Source of the DNA: Phycisphaeraceae bacterium
Lineage (GTDB): Bacteria > Planctomycetota > Phycisphaerae > Phycisphaerales > Phycisphaeraceae
Direction of reading: 5' to 3'
Assembly: GCA_029260655.1 (NCBI GenBank)
Contig: JAJDCU010000062.1
Location: 1-36,395, forward strand
Length of the DNA stretch: 36,395 nucleotides
This document shows, in pieces, positions 25,023 through 33,727 of this stretch. The position numbers and the translations under genes were made by a program. The notes below the pieces were generated by a model. The model worked only from the letters and a program-made list of their open reading frames with translations, was not told the DNA's origin and made no database searches. Numbering within the stretch: the stretch's first letter is position 1; each line of letters begins with the position of its first letter.

Positions 25023-25847
25023 TTATTTCGAGACCGGGTAGACATCAAATCGCAGGCTCTTGGCCTTGTGGCAGACGGCGGGCGTCGGGCCGGGCAGTGG
25101 GTCGGCGCGGATCGGGCGTTTGACGACGACCCGGCGGGACGCGGCCTGTAAGGCGATACTCAGCAGTTCGCCGGCATCCATGTCGTCGCCGCTGATCAGC
25201 CGAAGCGTACGCATCGCCTTGCGCTCCGCGGTCTTGCGCCCAAGCGGAAACATCGGGTCCAGGTAGACCACGTCCGGCCGGGCGGAGGGATCGACCGGAT
25301 TGGGCCCCGCCAGCGCCGACCGGGCGTCGAGGTGCTCGATGCTCAGACGTGCCGCGGTTTGCGGATCGGCTTCGGCAGCGCGTCTGAGCCCGTCGGCCAG
25401 CAAGGCCCAGGTCACCGCGCTGCGTTCAAAGGCACGTACGGTGCAGCCCACAGCCGCGAGTATCCAGGCGTCTTCCCCCAATCCGGCGGTCGCGTCGAAC
25501 ACCGTGGGGCGGTAGCGGTCCCGGCGTTTGATCCCCACGGCCTTAACAAGCGGTTGACGCAGGCTGCGCCCCGGCCCGGAAGTCGTGTCGATCGCGGTCA
25601 ACTCACACGCCAGCGCCCGTCCGCCGACCAGAGCACGGTCCCCACGGATAACACGAAGCTCCAGCCGGTCGGCCGTCTGTACCAGCAGCGCATCGGCATC
25701 CAAAGCTGGGTCGGCCGGAGCCGCCATCGGCAGGCTAAGCCGATCAGCCCAAACCCGTGCCTGGGCGAGCAGCGCCGGGTCCGCAGGATCGGCCATGACA
25801 AACAGACTTAGCGTGTCAGGGATGTGTTGGGACGGGGCGGCGGGCAT
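25023..25847 (-). CDS. rsmJ: 16S rRNA (guanine-N2)-methyltransferase RsmJ-like
   Basis: RsmJ methylates G1516 of 16S rRNA in E. coli using S-adenosylmethionine. Recognisable blocks are QPLVKAVGIKRR, PTVFDATAGLGEDAWILAAVGC (SAM-binding glycine loop), RSAVTWALLADGL, DVVYLDPMFPLGRK (catalytic DPMFP region) and the end RVVVKRPIRADPLPG..KSLRFDVYPV. These follow the order in E. coli RsmJ. The ATG at 25847 gives 274 residues, near the E. coli length; a later ATG at 25796 is possible, and an upstream GTG at 25931 adds residues without family likeness. No clear ribosome-binding site. It follows secDF by about 160 bases on the same strand. Confidence 0.87.
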   Translation of the reverse strand: MPAAPSQHIPDTLSLFVMADPADPALLAQARVWADRLSLPMAAPADPALDADALLVQTADRLELRVIRGDRALVGGRALACELTAIDTTSGPGRSLRQPLVKAVGIKRRDRYRPTVFDATAGLGEDAWILAAVGCTVRAFERSAVTWALLADGLRRAAEADPQTAARLSIEHLDARSALAGPNPVDPSARPDVVYLDPMFPLGRKTAERKAMRTLRLISGDDMDAGELLSIALQAASRRVVVKRPIRADPLPGPTPAVCHKAKSLRFDVYPVSK

Positions 25848-25932
25848 GACAAAGTTTATCGTGCTTCCGGACAGCCCGGTACGCTTTGGGGTTGGTTTGC
25901 GTACCGAGATGAACCCACGAACATCGGCCACA

Positions 25933-25948
25933 CCGGCTCTGGAGCCGG
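25933..25948. other. Perfect palindrome upstream of rsmJ
   Basis: CCGGCTC (25933-25939) pairs with GAGCCGG (25942-25948) around two bases. It lies in the 162-base gap between secDF and rsmJ and, with the palindrome at 25989, forms a pair of strong hairpins. Confidence 0.5.
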
Positions 25949-25988
25949 ACCTGTGACGGAGGGATGAACACGAGCCTAAGTCCGGCCT

Positions 25989-26002
25989 GGCCCAGCTGGG
26001 CC
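25989..26002 (-). terminator. 14-bp perfect palindrome just after secDF
   Basis: GGCCCAGCTGGGCC is fully self-complementary and starts 7 bases after the secDF stop at 26010. It is a probable 3'-end hairpin or a weak terminator, with no U-tract on the minus strand. Confidence 0.5.
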
Positions 26003-26009
26003 GGTGTAC

Positions 26010-29000
26010 TCACTCATCTCGGACGTGATGGGCGCCGCCGAGCATCAGGACCGGGCTGGCGATAGCAACCGAGCTGTAGGTCCCGACCAGGACGCCGATG
26101 ATCATCGCGAAGGCGAACCCGTGGACGCCCGCCCCGCCGAAGACGTAGAGCATCCCGACCGCCAGCAGCGTCGTGCCCGAGGTCAGGACGGTCCGGCTGA
26201 TGGTTTGGTTGATCGAGTCGTTGATGACCGACGGGGTGGCGTATGACAGCCGGCCGCGGTTCTCTCGGATCCGGTCGAAGACGACGATGGTGTCGTTCAG
26301 CGAATACCCGACGATCGTCAGCAGCGCCGCAACCATTGCCAGGTCGATCTTAAACGGCTCAAGCATCATGACCCCGCCGACGCTGCTGTAGACCCAGGCG
26401 CTAAGCGCGACCAGGCCCAGGGCAATCGTCACGTCGTGGACCAGAGCGATGATCGCCGCCATCCCGTAGGTGAAGCTGCCGAAGCGGAACCAGATGTAGA
26501 CGACCACGGCCAGCAGAGACAGAACCATGGCGACGATCGCCTGCTGCTTCATCGTGCCGGAGACCTGGCTTGAGAAGTTGGCAACGCTGCCGAGGCTCAG
26601 GTCGCTGCTGCAGGCGTCCCGTGCGATCTGCCACTCGGTGGCGGCCAGGCCGGTGGCGTCGTAGAACGCTTCGGGGGGGCTTTCGGCGTAATTCGTTTCG
26701 GTGTCACGGGTGACGATCACGACCGACTTGTAGAGCTGCTCGCCGTCGGGGCCGACCCCGGCGACGTCCAGCCCGACCACGGTCGACGGACGGTGGCCCA
26801 GCCCCTCGAAACTCGGCTGCATCCGCATCCGGTCGATCCGCTCCTTGAGGTCCTTAAGCGTCACCGCCGGGGTCATGTCTTCCAGCACGACGGCGACCCC
26901 GCCGATGTACTCCGCCACGTCGGTCCGCACGTCCGCCGAACGGCTGATGCTCTCGCCCAGGACGGGGCTGAGGACGGGGGAGACCGGGGCGTTGCCGAGC
27001 TCATCAACCTGGATCGAGGCGAACACGATCGGCCGCTTGGTGTCCAGCACATCGTCGAACGCGGCCTTGATCACAGCGCTGACGGCCCGGGAATCCTCGA
27101 TCAGGGTCGAGACCCCAAACCCGTCGGAAACAACCACGCCGTTGACTATTTGGGTTTTGCCCTCGGTGACGATCCCGCCGGCCGCGGCGTCGATGAACAG
27201 GGAGAAGTCGACGTACTTAGGCGGCACTTCGACAGTAGCCACCTCCTGCTCGACCGTGGTCTGGCCCGATTCCGGATCGTCTACCTGCGTGGCCCTGGCC
27301 TCCTCGATCCGAAGCGCCTCACGTTTCGCCTCATCTTCCGCCCGTTGATTAGCCGCCTCAACGAGGGGCTTGAGCGTTTCATAGACCGAAGCCAACTCCG
27401 CCGTGGCGGGCTTGTCATCCTGGATGAGTTTGCCGGCCTCGCCGTAGGCCCGCAGCCGGTCGCGGATCTCGGGAAGCGGCAAGCTCTTGCCCTCCGCAAG
27501 CGTAAAGCTGACCTGCGTCCCGGAACGGAACTCGATGTCCAGCAGGTCCTCGCCTCGCTCGTAGATCATCACCAGCCCCGCGATCATCAGTACGGCGCTT
27601 AGGGTGAAGAACATGTAGCGCATGCCGATCCAGTTGACCTTCGGTGACAGTAGTTTGCGGAGCGCCGGGATGAGGGTCGGGAGCATCGCCAGCCGCTTGG
27701 CCTTGCCGGAGGCCAGGTACAACTCGAGGATCACCCGCGTGCAGAACAAGGCGGTGAACAGCGTCGCCAGGATCCCGATCCCAAGCGTGACCGCGAAGCC
27801 CTTGATCTCGACCGTGGCGGTGTAGCCCAGGACGATACAGGTGATCAGCGTCGTGATGTTGGCGTCGAGGATGGTCGACAGGGCCTTCTCATAGCCCAGG
27901 CGTACGCTGGTCGCCAGGTCCGAGCCGTGCTCCATCTCCTCGCGGATCCGCTCGAAGATCAGCACGTTGGCGTCGACCGCCATGCCGATCGTCAGCACGA
28001 TCCCGGCGATGCCCGGGAGGGTGAACGTCGCCCGCAGGGTCGCCATGACCCCCAGGATCAGGATCATGTTGGCGAGCAGAGCGAAGTCGGCGACCAACCC
28101 GGCGAACAGGTAATACCCCAGCATGAAGATCGCCACGACGATCAGCGCGTCCTTGGCCGCCTCGTAGCCTTTGTTGATGTTGTCCTCCCCGAACTTGGCG
28201 CCGATGGACTTGATGCTGATCGGGTATTCGCCCAGTTCGCCCTCAAGTGACCCGGCCTTGAGGGTGTTCAACAGGTAGTGCTGCTCGGATTCGGTGAACC
28301 CGCCGGTCCCCCCGGTGATGATCCCGTTGCCGCTGATCTTGCTGTTGAGCACGGGGGACGAGATGGCCTTGCCATCCAGGAGGATCGCCATCTGCTTGCG
28401 GACGTTGGGCCCGGTGATCTGGCTCATCCGCGAGGCGCCCAAGGCGTTGAGTGAGAACGCGATCGCGCGCTGGCCCAACTCGTCGGCGGTCGGGCTGGCC
28501 GAACGCAGTCCCCAGTCCTGGTCCTGGGTCATCGCCATGCTCGCGACGTTGCCCGCCAGCAGGACGTAGTAGCGGTCCGCGTAAATCTGACCGACCTGCC
28601 CCTTACGGTTGGCGAAAAACGCCTGGGGGTCGGCCTCTAAGTCCGCCAGTCCCTCACGCCCGTCGATGTACTGGACGATGTCGTCGATCTCGCACCAGAT
28701 CCAGGGCTCGTCCCGCCCGGCGCGGGGGCCCTTATCGGCGAGCTGTTGGATGTACTTAGGCACATCGATCCCCTGGTCGGTCGGATCCGGGACGATACGA
28801 AACTCGAGCACGCCCGAGCCCTGCAACAACGTGATCAGGTCGTCCGCGTCGTCCAGCGGGCCCTTGACCTGCTCATACGTGGCGTAGGCGTCGAACAGGG
28901 CCTTGATCTGGTCCGCCCGCTGGGAATGGATCTGCGCCAGTTGATCGACCGCGGCCTGGCGGCTGCTGGGCTCGCCCTCTTTCTTGACCTCGTTGGGCAT

Positions 29001-29822
29001 ATCCAGGACCCGCTCCAACTCGAACGCCGAGATATTCGACCCCAGCACCGCCTGCTCGGCGGCCGTGTAAACGTCCTGAGCATCCAGTTTTGCGCCGGCC
29101 TTGTCCTGCAGGACCTTGAGAAGGTCGGCGGCCGCGGCGCGTGCCTGAGCACGCTGCGTTTCGTCGGTCGTGGCCGGCAGGTTCTTGATGTCTTCTTCGG
29201 CTTGGTTGGACGCCTGCTGCGCCTGATCATTTGCCTCGGTCGCCGACGCCAGTACATCGTGCGCTTCGGCCAGCGTCTGGAACCGGGCCAGCAGTTCTTC
29301 GTTGTCCGCCGCCAGTGTGACGAAACGAGCCTCGCGGTCGGCGGGGGCGGAGCGGAGGTCGGCTTCGATCTGTCTGCGTGGGATGTTCCCATCCAGCAAC
29401 GCCTGTTTGGCCTGGAGGTAGGCCTCGCGGCGTTTGCCGGTCTCCGGGTTGGGTAGCGGCATCTGGACCTCGAGCCGGTTGCCAGCCACCGCACGCCAGA
29501 CCAGGTTCCGTGTGCCGGTCGGATCGACGCGCCTGGAAAGGATCGAGATCGTGTCTTCGATCACACCCTTGGCGTCCCGGCCCTTGGGGACCTTCACGTC
29601 GTAGACCAGCGTGGTGCCGCCAGCCAAGTCCAGCCCCGGGTTCAACCGGTCGCGCGGGCCGTAACCCCCTTCGCCGGGATACCACAGCGACAGCCCAAAT
29701 GCTGAAAGCACCAGCGCGATAAGCGTCGACTTCCAAAGTTGTTTTTCCGTGACCAGGAAGAACAAGGTCAGGCCGATCAGCACGGCGAAGTAACTTAGCA
29801 GGAGGGTCCAGGTCGGTATCAT
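26010..29822 (-). CDS. secDF: Fused SecD-SecF protein translocase subunit (1270 aa)
   Basis: SecDF uses the proton gradient to help pull proteins out of the SecYEG channel on the outer face of the membrane. The SecD half shows GLDLAGGTTLVYDV at residues 63-76, the P1-region block AIAFSLNALGASRMSQIT and the membrane block VDANVLIFERIREE. The SecF half starts near residue 735 and shows DIEFRSGTQVSF, YSLNDTIVVFDRIREN and TLLAVGMLYVFGG. Two membrane helices precede GLDL instead of the single one in E. coli SecD. An Ala/Gln-rich, probably coiled-coil stretch (about residues 160-340) enlarges the first periplasmic region, and another charged stretch lies in the SecF part (about 790-850). It follows yajC in the classic tgt-yajC-sec order. 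Confidence 0.97.
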   Translation of the reverse strand: MIPTWTLLLSYFAVLIGLTLFFLVTEKQLWKSTLIALVLSAFGLSLWYPGEGGYGPRDRLNPGLDLAGGTTLVYDVKVPKGRDAKGVIEDTISILSRRVDPTGTRNLVWRAVAGNRLEVQMPLPNPETGKRREAYLQAKQALLDGNIPRRQIEADLRSAPADREARFVTLAADNEELLARFQTLAEAHDVLASATEANDQAQQASNQAEEDIKNLPATTDETQRAQARAAAADLLKVLQDKAGAKLDAQDVYTAAEQAVLGSNISAFELERVLDMPNEVKKEGEPSSRQAAVDQLAQIHSQRADQIKALFDAYATYEQVKGPLDDADDLITLLQGSGVLEFRIVPDPTDQGIDVPKYIQQLADKGPRAGRDEPWIWCEIDDIVQYIDGREGLADLEADPQAFFANRKGQVGQIYADRYYVLLAGNVASMAMTQDQDWGLRSASPTADELGQRAIAFSLNALGASRMSQITGPNVRKQMAILLDGKAISSPVLNSKISGNGIITGGTGGFTESEQHYLLNTLKAGSLEGELGEYPISIKSIGAKFGEDNINKGYEAAKDALIVVAIFMLGYYLFAGLVADFALLANMILILGVMATLRATFTLPGIAGIVLTIGMAVDANVLIFERIREEMEHGSDLATSVRLGYEKALSTILDANITTLITCIVLGYTATVEIKGFAVTLGIGILATLFTALFCTRVILELYLASGKAKRLAMLPTLIPALRKLLSPKVNWIGMRYMFFTLSAVLMIAGLVMIYERGEDLLDIEFRSGTQVSFTLAEGKSLPLPEIRDRLRAYGEAGKLIQDDKPATAELASVYETLKPLVEAANQRAEDEAKREALRIEEARATQVDDPESGQTTVEQEVATVEVPPKYVDFSLFIDAAAGGIVTEGKTQIVNGVVVSDGFGVSTLIEDSRAVSAVIKAAFDDVLDTKRPIVFASIQVDELGNAPVSPVLSPVLGESISRSADVRTDVAEYIGGVAVVLEDMTPAVTLKDLKERIDRMRMQPSFEGLGHRPSTVVGLDVAGVGPDGEQLYKSVVIVTRDTETNYAESPPEAFYDATGLAATEWQIARDACSSDLSLGSVANFSSQVSGTMKQQAIVAMVLSLLAVVVYIWFRFGSFTYGMAAIIALVHDVTIALGLVALSAWVYSSVGGVMMLEPFKIDLAMVAALLTIVGYSLNDTIVVFDRIRENRGRLSYATPSVINDSINQTISRTVLTSGTTLLAVGMLYVFGGAGVHGFAFAMIIGVLVGTYSSVAIASPVLMLGGAHHVRDE

Positions 29823-29911
29823 GGTATTACCCGGTGGGCTTGGCCGACGACGTGTCGCCGGGGGTGGGTCTATCAGGTTTCGGTTCGGGCCGGCGGCCTG
29901 TCAAGGCTTGG

Positions 29912-30376
29912 TCAGTCCGCGTTCTTGGATTCCAGGATGGATAGAATCGCGTTGCGTGAAAACCGCAGGCGCGTGTTGGCGTTCTCATCGACCTTGACGA
30001 CGATCTCGTCATCGCGGACCTCGACGACCGTGCCGAGGATCCCCCCGGTGGTCTGGACCTTGTCGCCTTTGCTCAAAGCCGCGAGCAGTTGGGCACGCTT
30101 CTTCTTCTCTTTACGTCCCGAACTCATCATGATCATGATCAGCATCACCGGCAGCAGCAGCCAGATCCACATCCCGGACGTGTCCCTGACTGGCGGCGGC
30201 GGCGCGCCATCGGGCCCGCTGAGGTTCGAGTCCTGTAATTCCCTGGCGTCTGTATCCGCGCTGTCTTGGGAGATCGGCCGATCCTCCGAGCTGTCCTGCG
30301 CCAGGGTGAGTGTGTACGTGTCCCATGTCATCGGGGGGAGTATCCTTCGCGTGAAAACGCACGCAACGTCTTCCAT
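29912..30376 (-). CDS. yajC: Preprotein translocase accessory subunit YajC
   Basis: YajC binds SecDF at the inner membrane. The single helix MWIWLLLPVMLIMIMM is followed by GRKEKKKRAQLLAALSKGDKVQTTGGILGTV, the family core. The tail ends SILESKNAD. About 70 acidic, proline-containing residues before the helix make the protein longer than most YajC (around 110). The ATG at 30376 overlaps the last base of the tgt stop (TGATG), suggesting coupled translation; an ATG at 30331 (MTWDTYTL) with GGAT further upstream is a real alternative. Confidence 0.9.
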   Translation of the reverse strand: MEDVACVFTRRILPPMTWDTYTLTLAQDSSEDRPISQDSADTDARELQDSNLSGPDGAPPPPVRDTSGMWIWLLLPVMLIMIMMSSGRKEKKKRAQLLAALSKGDKVQTTGGILGTVVEVRDDEIVVKVDENANTRLRFSRNAILSILESKNAD

Positions 30377-31614
30377 CAACGGCGTTTAACGGCCACGGGC
30401 CAATGCCGGTCGATCAAAGACCAGTCATTTTGAGCGATCGCCCGCCGGATGTCCAATAGGTACCGCTGGAAGTGGCGGATGTTGTGGGCGCTGACGAGGA
30501 TCGGCCCGAGCATTTCCTGGGCCATGAACAGGTGACGCAGGTAGCTACGGGTGAACCCCCCGCCGCACGCCGGGCAGTCGCATCCCGGGTCCAGCACGCC
30601 GGCATCCTCCGCAAAACAGGCGTTCTTCAACCGTATCTGACCCGTCGGGGTAAACGCGCAGCCGTTGCGGCCGTTGCGCGTCGGCAACACGCAGTCGAAC
30701 ATATCGACCCCCGCGCGAACGGCCATCAGGATGTCACGCTCGTACCCCACCCCCATCAGGTACCTGGGTCTGTCCTCCGGCAGTAGCGGCGCGGTGTGCT
30801 CGACGACGAGCTTGATCTGGTCGAACCCCTCCCCCACCGCCACACCACCGATCGCGTAGCCGGGCAGGTCGTGCTGGGTCACGTTCTGGGCACACCAGGT
30901 GCGAGCCATCAGGTCCGTCCCGCCCTGCACGATCCCAAACAGCCCCTGCTCGTCCGTACGCTCGTGTGCTTTGACACACCGGTCCAGCCAGCGGACCGTG
31001 CGCTCGTTGGCGAGCTTCACACGAGCGGGGTAGTCGGCCACCGCCACGCCGTGACGGCTTGTGGGGGATTGGGGGTTAGGATTTGAAATTTGAGGCTCTG
31101 ACATCCCCGCCGGTTGCTCTTGCCCAACCCCTAACCCCGAATCCCCATCGCCCACACCCGGCGGACAATCATCAAACGCCATGATGATGTCCGCACCCAG
31201 TTCGTTCTGCACGCACATCGAGCGCTCGGGGGTCAGCTCGATCAGTTCCCCGTCCAGGTGGCTTCGGAAGGTGACGCCGTCTTCGCCGATACGGTTGATG
31301 TCGGTGAGGCTGAAGACCTGAAAGCCGCCTGAGTCTGTGAGGATCGGCCGGTCCCAGCGCATCCACTTATGAAGCCCCCCCATCTGCTTAACGAGCTGCG
31401 ACCCCGGGCGGAGCATCAGGTGGTAGGTATTTGATAGAAGGATCTGCGCACCCACGGCGTCGACCTGGGTCGGCTGCAAACCCTTGACCGACGCCTGCGT
31501 CCCCACCGGCATGAACGCGGGGGTGTCGAACGTGCCATGCGGCGTCGTGACCCGCCCAAGCCGGGCGTTCGACTCGGCGTCCTTCTGCTTGAGTTGGTAG
31601 GTCACGGCGGGCAT
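30376..31614 (-). CDS. tgt: tRNA-guanine transglycosylase (queuosine pathway) with an in-frame insertion
   Basis: Bacterial Tgt swaps guanine-34 of GUN-anticodon tRNAs for preQ1. Conserved blocks are present: TDSGGFQVFSL, IIMAFDDCPP, LFGIVQGG, YAIGGVAVGE and DCVLPTRNGRNG. The zinc site is C-x-C-x2-C (CDCPACGG) plus a later His (SAHNIRH). At 412 residues it is longer than the usual 370-380. The excess is about 38 residues after FDDCPPGVG (about 153-190), reading GLGVGQEQP and SNPNPQSPT. It replaces a short loop found in relatives and coincides with a G-rich/C-rich inverted DNA repeat. All catalytic parts are intact and the frame is kept, so the enzyme is probably active. Confidence 0.97.
   Translation of the reverse strand: MPAVTYQLKQKDAESNARLGRVTTPHGTFDTPAFMPVGTQASVKGLQPTQVDAVGAQILLSNTYHLMLRPGSQLVKQMGGLHKWMRWDRPILTDSGGFQVFSLTDINRIGEDGVTFRSHLDGELIELTPERSMCVQNELGADIIMAFDDCPPGVGDGDSGLGVGQEQPAGMSEPQISNPNPQSPTSRHGVAVADYPARVKLANERTVRWLDRCVKAHERTDEQGLFGIVQGGTDLMARTWCAQNVTQHDLPGYAIGGVAVGEGFDQIKLVVEHTAPLLPEDRPRYLMGVGYERDILMAVRAGVDMFDCVLPTRNGRNGCAFTPTGQIRLKNACFAEDAGVLDPGCDCPACGGGFTRSYLRHLFMAQEMLGPILVSAHNIRHFQRYLLDIRRAIAQNDWSLIDRHWPVAVKRR
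31062..31147. repeat. G-rich/C-rich inverted element inside tgt
   Basis: The left arm (31062-31084) is G-rich: TGGGGGATTGGGGGTTAGG. The right arm (31122-31147) is its imperfect inverse, and on the other strand reads TGGGGATTCGGGGTTAGGGG. About 31-40 bases separate them, including AATTTGAGGCTCTG. The element is a multiple of three and adds residues to Tgt without a stop. A similar element with the same polarity lies at 35469-35605. Confidence 0.7.
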
Positions 31615-31741
31615 AAGGGGGAACAGTGTATCGCCAGACCGGACGGATGCAGAATGTGGGACGGGGATCGATCTGAGCGGCGGCGCGGCCGTGGATGGTT
31701 CGCCTCCTTATCCACAGCCTAAAGGCCTTAACGAGCCCCAG

Positions 31742-32791
31742 TCATGATCGCCTCTTCTGATCGGTCGCACGGGCGAGCACACGCTTTTCTTTGCGGGTAA
31801 GGCTCTGAACGCCCCGGTCACGGACCTTGTCCAGGATACGATCGACCTCGCCTTGAAACGCACGGGTACGCTGGGCCTTTGCTTGCTGTGCCCGGGTACG
31901 CCGGCCCTGTAGCCAACGCCCAACAGCGCCCGGCTCACGATCGGCGCCGCGAGAAGACTGGCCGTAACCGACCGGATCGAATGTCGGGCCCGCCATCGCC
32001 TCGGATTTCAGCCGCATACCCATCTGGAGGCTCTCGAACAGCCCGAAGAACGCGATCAGCGTCAACATCCTGTTTTCTGTGATCAGCCCGACCAACAGCA
32101 CCAGCACCGCCCCGGCGATCCCCACGCGTGACGTGATATAGCTGCCCTTGCCATAGCCCAGCTTGGCCCAAAGGATCGTCTGCATGATCCGCCCGCCGTC
32201 AAGCGGGTAGAACACCATCGCCACGTTAAACAACAGCAGCACATAGTTCACGATGAACACCAACGCCAAGAGCTCTACCGCTGTTGAATCAGCCCACCTG
32301 ATCCATGGCGAGAAAGGATTAAGCCCAACGGGGATGTGCTCGCCCTGCCACAGGAAAAGAACCAGGTAAGCCACCGCGGCAAGGATGAGGTTGACGATCG
32401 GGCCCCAGACGACGGTGACGAAATGGGCCCACGGGGAGTGCGGTGGCGCGCAAAACGCCAAACCGCCCAGGGGCCACATCAGGATGTCGTTCGCGTCCCC
32501 CCTCATCCGCCGGCAGGCCATCACGTGCCCGAACTCGTGCAATAAAACACTCACGAACAAAACCAATAACATCCGCAGCGCCCAGAACAAATCTTCTGTG
32601 GTGAATAGGATATAGGCCGCGTAAACCAATAGCAGGATGTGGACCCGGACCCGGACCGCGAAGTAGACGCCGATAGGCAGCGACCAATTCAGGACGGCCA
32701 TCAGCTTCTGTATCTGCTGGGCCGGCGAATTAGGCGGATCGCCCCCGCCATACCCGCCGCCTTGTGATCCGTCCCAGTTTCCCGGCGTCAT
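31742..32791 (-). CDS. M50-family (site-2 protease-like) membrane zinc protease (349 aa)
   Basis: This intramembrane metalloprotease has HEFGH at residues 85-89 (zinc ligands and catalytic Glu) and FYPLDGGRI at 194-202, where Asp198 is the third ligand. Several membrane helices surround these motifs. The N-terminus is Gly/Pro-rich. Residues 315-349 form a charged tail beginning EVDRILDKVRDRG that is nearly the same as the tail of the rhomboid encoded 12 bases upstream. Family members cleave membrane-bound regulators or process membrane proteins; the substrate here is not visible. No PDZ domain is seen. GGGCGAG precedes the ATG. Confidence 0.92.
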   Translation of the reverse strand: MTPGNWDGSQGGGYGGGDPPNSPAQQIQKLMAVLNWSLPIGVYFAVRVRVHILLLVYAAYILFTTEDLFWALRMLLVLFVSVLLHEFGHVMACRRMRGDANDILMWPLGGLAFCAPPHSPWAHFVTVVWGPIVNLILAAVAYLVLFLWQGEHIPVGLNPFSPWIRWADSTAVELLALVFIVNYVLLLFNVAMVFYPLDGGRIMQTILWAKLGYGKGSYITSRVGIAGAVLVLLVGLITENRMLTLIAFFGLFESLQMGMRLKSEAMAGPTFDPVGYGQSSRGADREPGAVGRWLQGRRTRAQQAKAQRTRAFQGEVDRILDKVRDRGVQSLTRKEKRVLARATDQKRRS

Positions 32792-32803
32792 CGTTAGCTC
32801 GCC

Positions 32804-33727
32804 CTAGCCTACCCGGCGTTTATCGTCCGTAGCGTTCTTAAGGTGTTTCTTCTCTTTCGCGGTCAGGCTGGCCAGGCCCTTGTCCCGGACCTTATCCAGG
32901 ATGCGGTTGACCTCGCGCTCATCGACGCTTGGTTTTTTGGCCTTTGGCCGACGAACCGCCGGGCCGCCGCGGAACTTGGCTCGTGAGCGCCATTCGGCGA
33001 AATTGAGGCACGAAGGCCTGCGGATCAGCAGGTAGCCAAGGGCGCAGCCGCCTAAGTGCGCCGCCTCGCCCCCGGCATTCGAGCCGATCGAATGCCCCCT
33101 GAACAAAACCGTGTACGCACCGATACCCACCGCGACCCACGCCAGGGTTTTCAGCTTCATCGGGATCGGCGGGAACAGCAGCATCACCCGTGTATTGGGC
33201 GCGATCGCCGCGGCCGCCATCAGCACGCCCAGCACACCCGCCGAAGCACCCACCAGCGAGACGATCGGGCTGCTGACCACAAAACCCGAGAGCCACAGCG
33301 CGATGTACGTCACCGCCCCCGCCACGCCGCACAACAGGTAAAACGCCATGAACCGCCTCGAACCGAGGTAAGACTCCACCATCGGGCCGAAGAAATACAA
33401 CCCGAGCATGTTGACGAGGATGTGCATGAAGTCCGCGTGCAGGAACTGGAACGTGATGAACCGCCACACCTGCTTGCCCAGGATCGCGGTCGCCGAGGAG
33501 AAGTAGCCGTACGATTCGATCTGATTGAAAGACCTCGGAAGCCGCTCGCCGCCGACAAACTCAAACACCTGAACGGCCTGACCCATCGACCGCGTCAACA
33601 GGTGGTCCAGCACGAACACCGCGATATTGATCACGATCAGCCAGAACACAACAGAGCGGCCCGAGAAAGCGCCGCCCAGCGCGGGAGCCGGTGAACTTCG
33701 GTTGTAATCACGGTCTTGCCAGCCCAT
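32804..33727 (-). CDS. Rhomboid-family intramembrane serine protease (307 aa)
   Basis: The catalytic Ser162 lies in LVGASAGVLGVL (GxS motif) and the catalytic His224 in EAAHLGGCALGY. FLHADFMHILVNMLGLYFFG (96-114) is the conserved HxxxN region. Six or more membrane helices are likely. Residues 272-306 form a tail beginning EVNRILDKVRDKG, resembling the short C-terminal domain seen on other rhomboids (I believe DUF6576). 24 of 34 positions are identical to the tail of the neighbouring M50 protease. The ATG overlaps the last base of the NUDIX stop (TGATG), so it is translated together with that gene. Confidence 0.94.
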   Translation of the reverse strand: MGWQDRDYNRSSPAPALGGAFSGRSVVFWLIVINIAVFVLDHLLTRSMGQAVQVFEFVGGERLPRSFNQIESYGYFSSATAILGKQVWRFITFQFLHADFMHILVNMLGLYFFGPMVESYLGSRRFMAFYLLCGVAGAVTYIALWLSGFVVSSPIVSLVGASAGVLGVLMAAAAIAPNTRVMLLFPPIPMKLKTLAWVAVGIGAYTVLFRGHSIGSNAGGEAAHLGGCALGYLLIRRPSCLNFAEWRSRAKFRGGPAVRRPKAKKPSVDEREVNRILDKVRDKGLASLTAKEKKHLKNATDDKRRVG

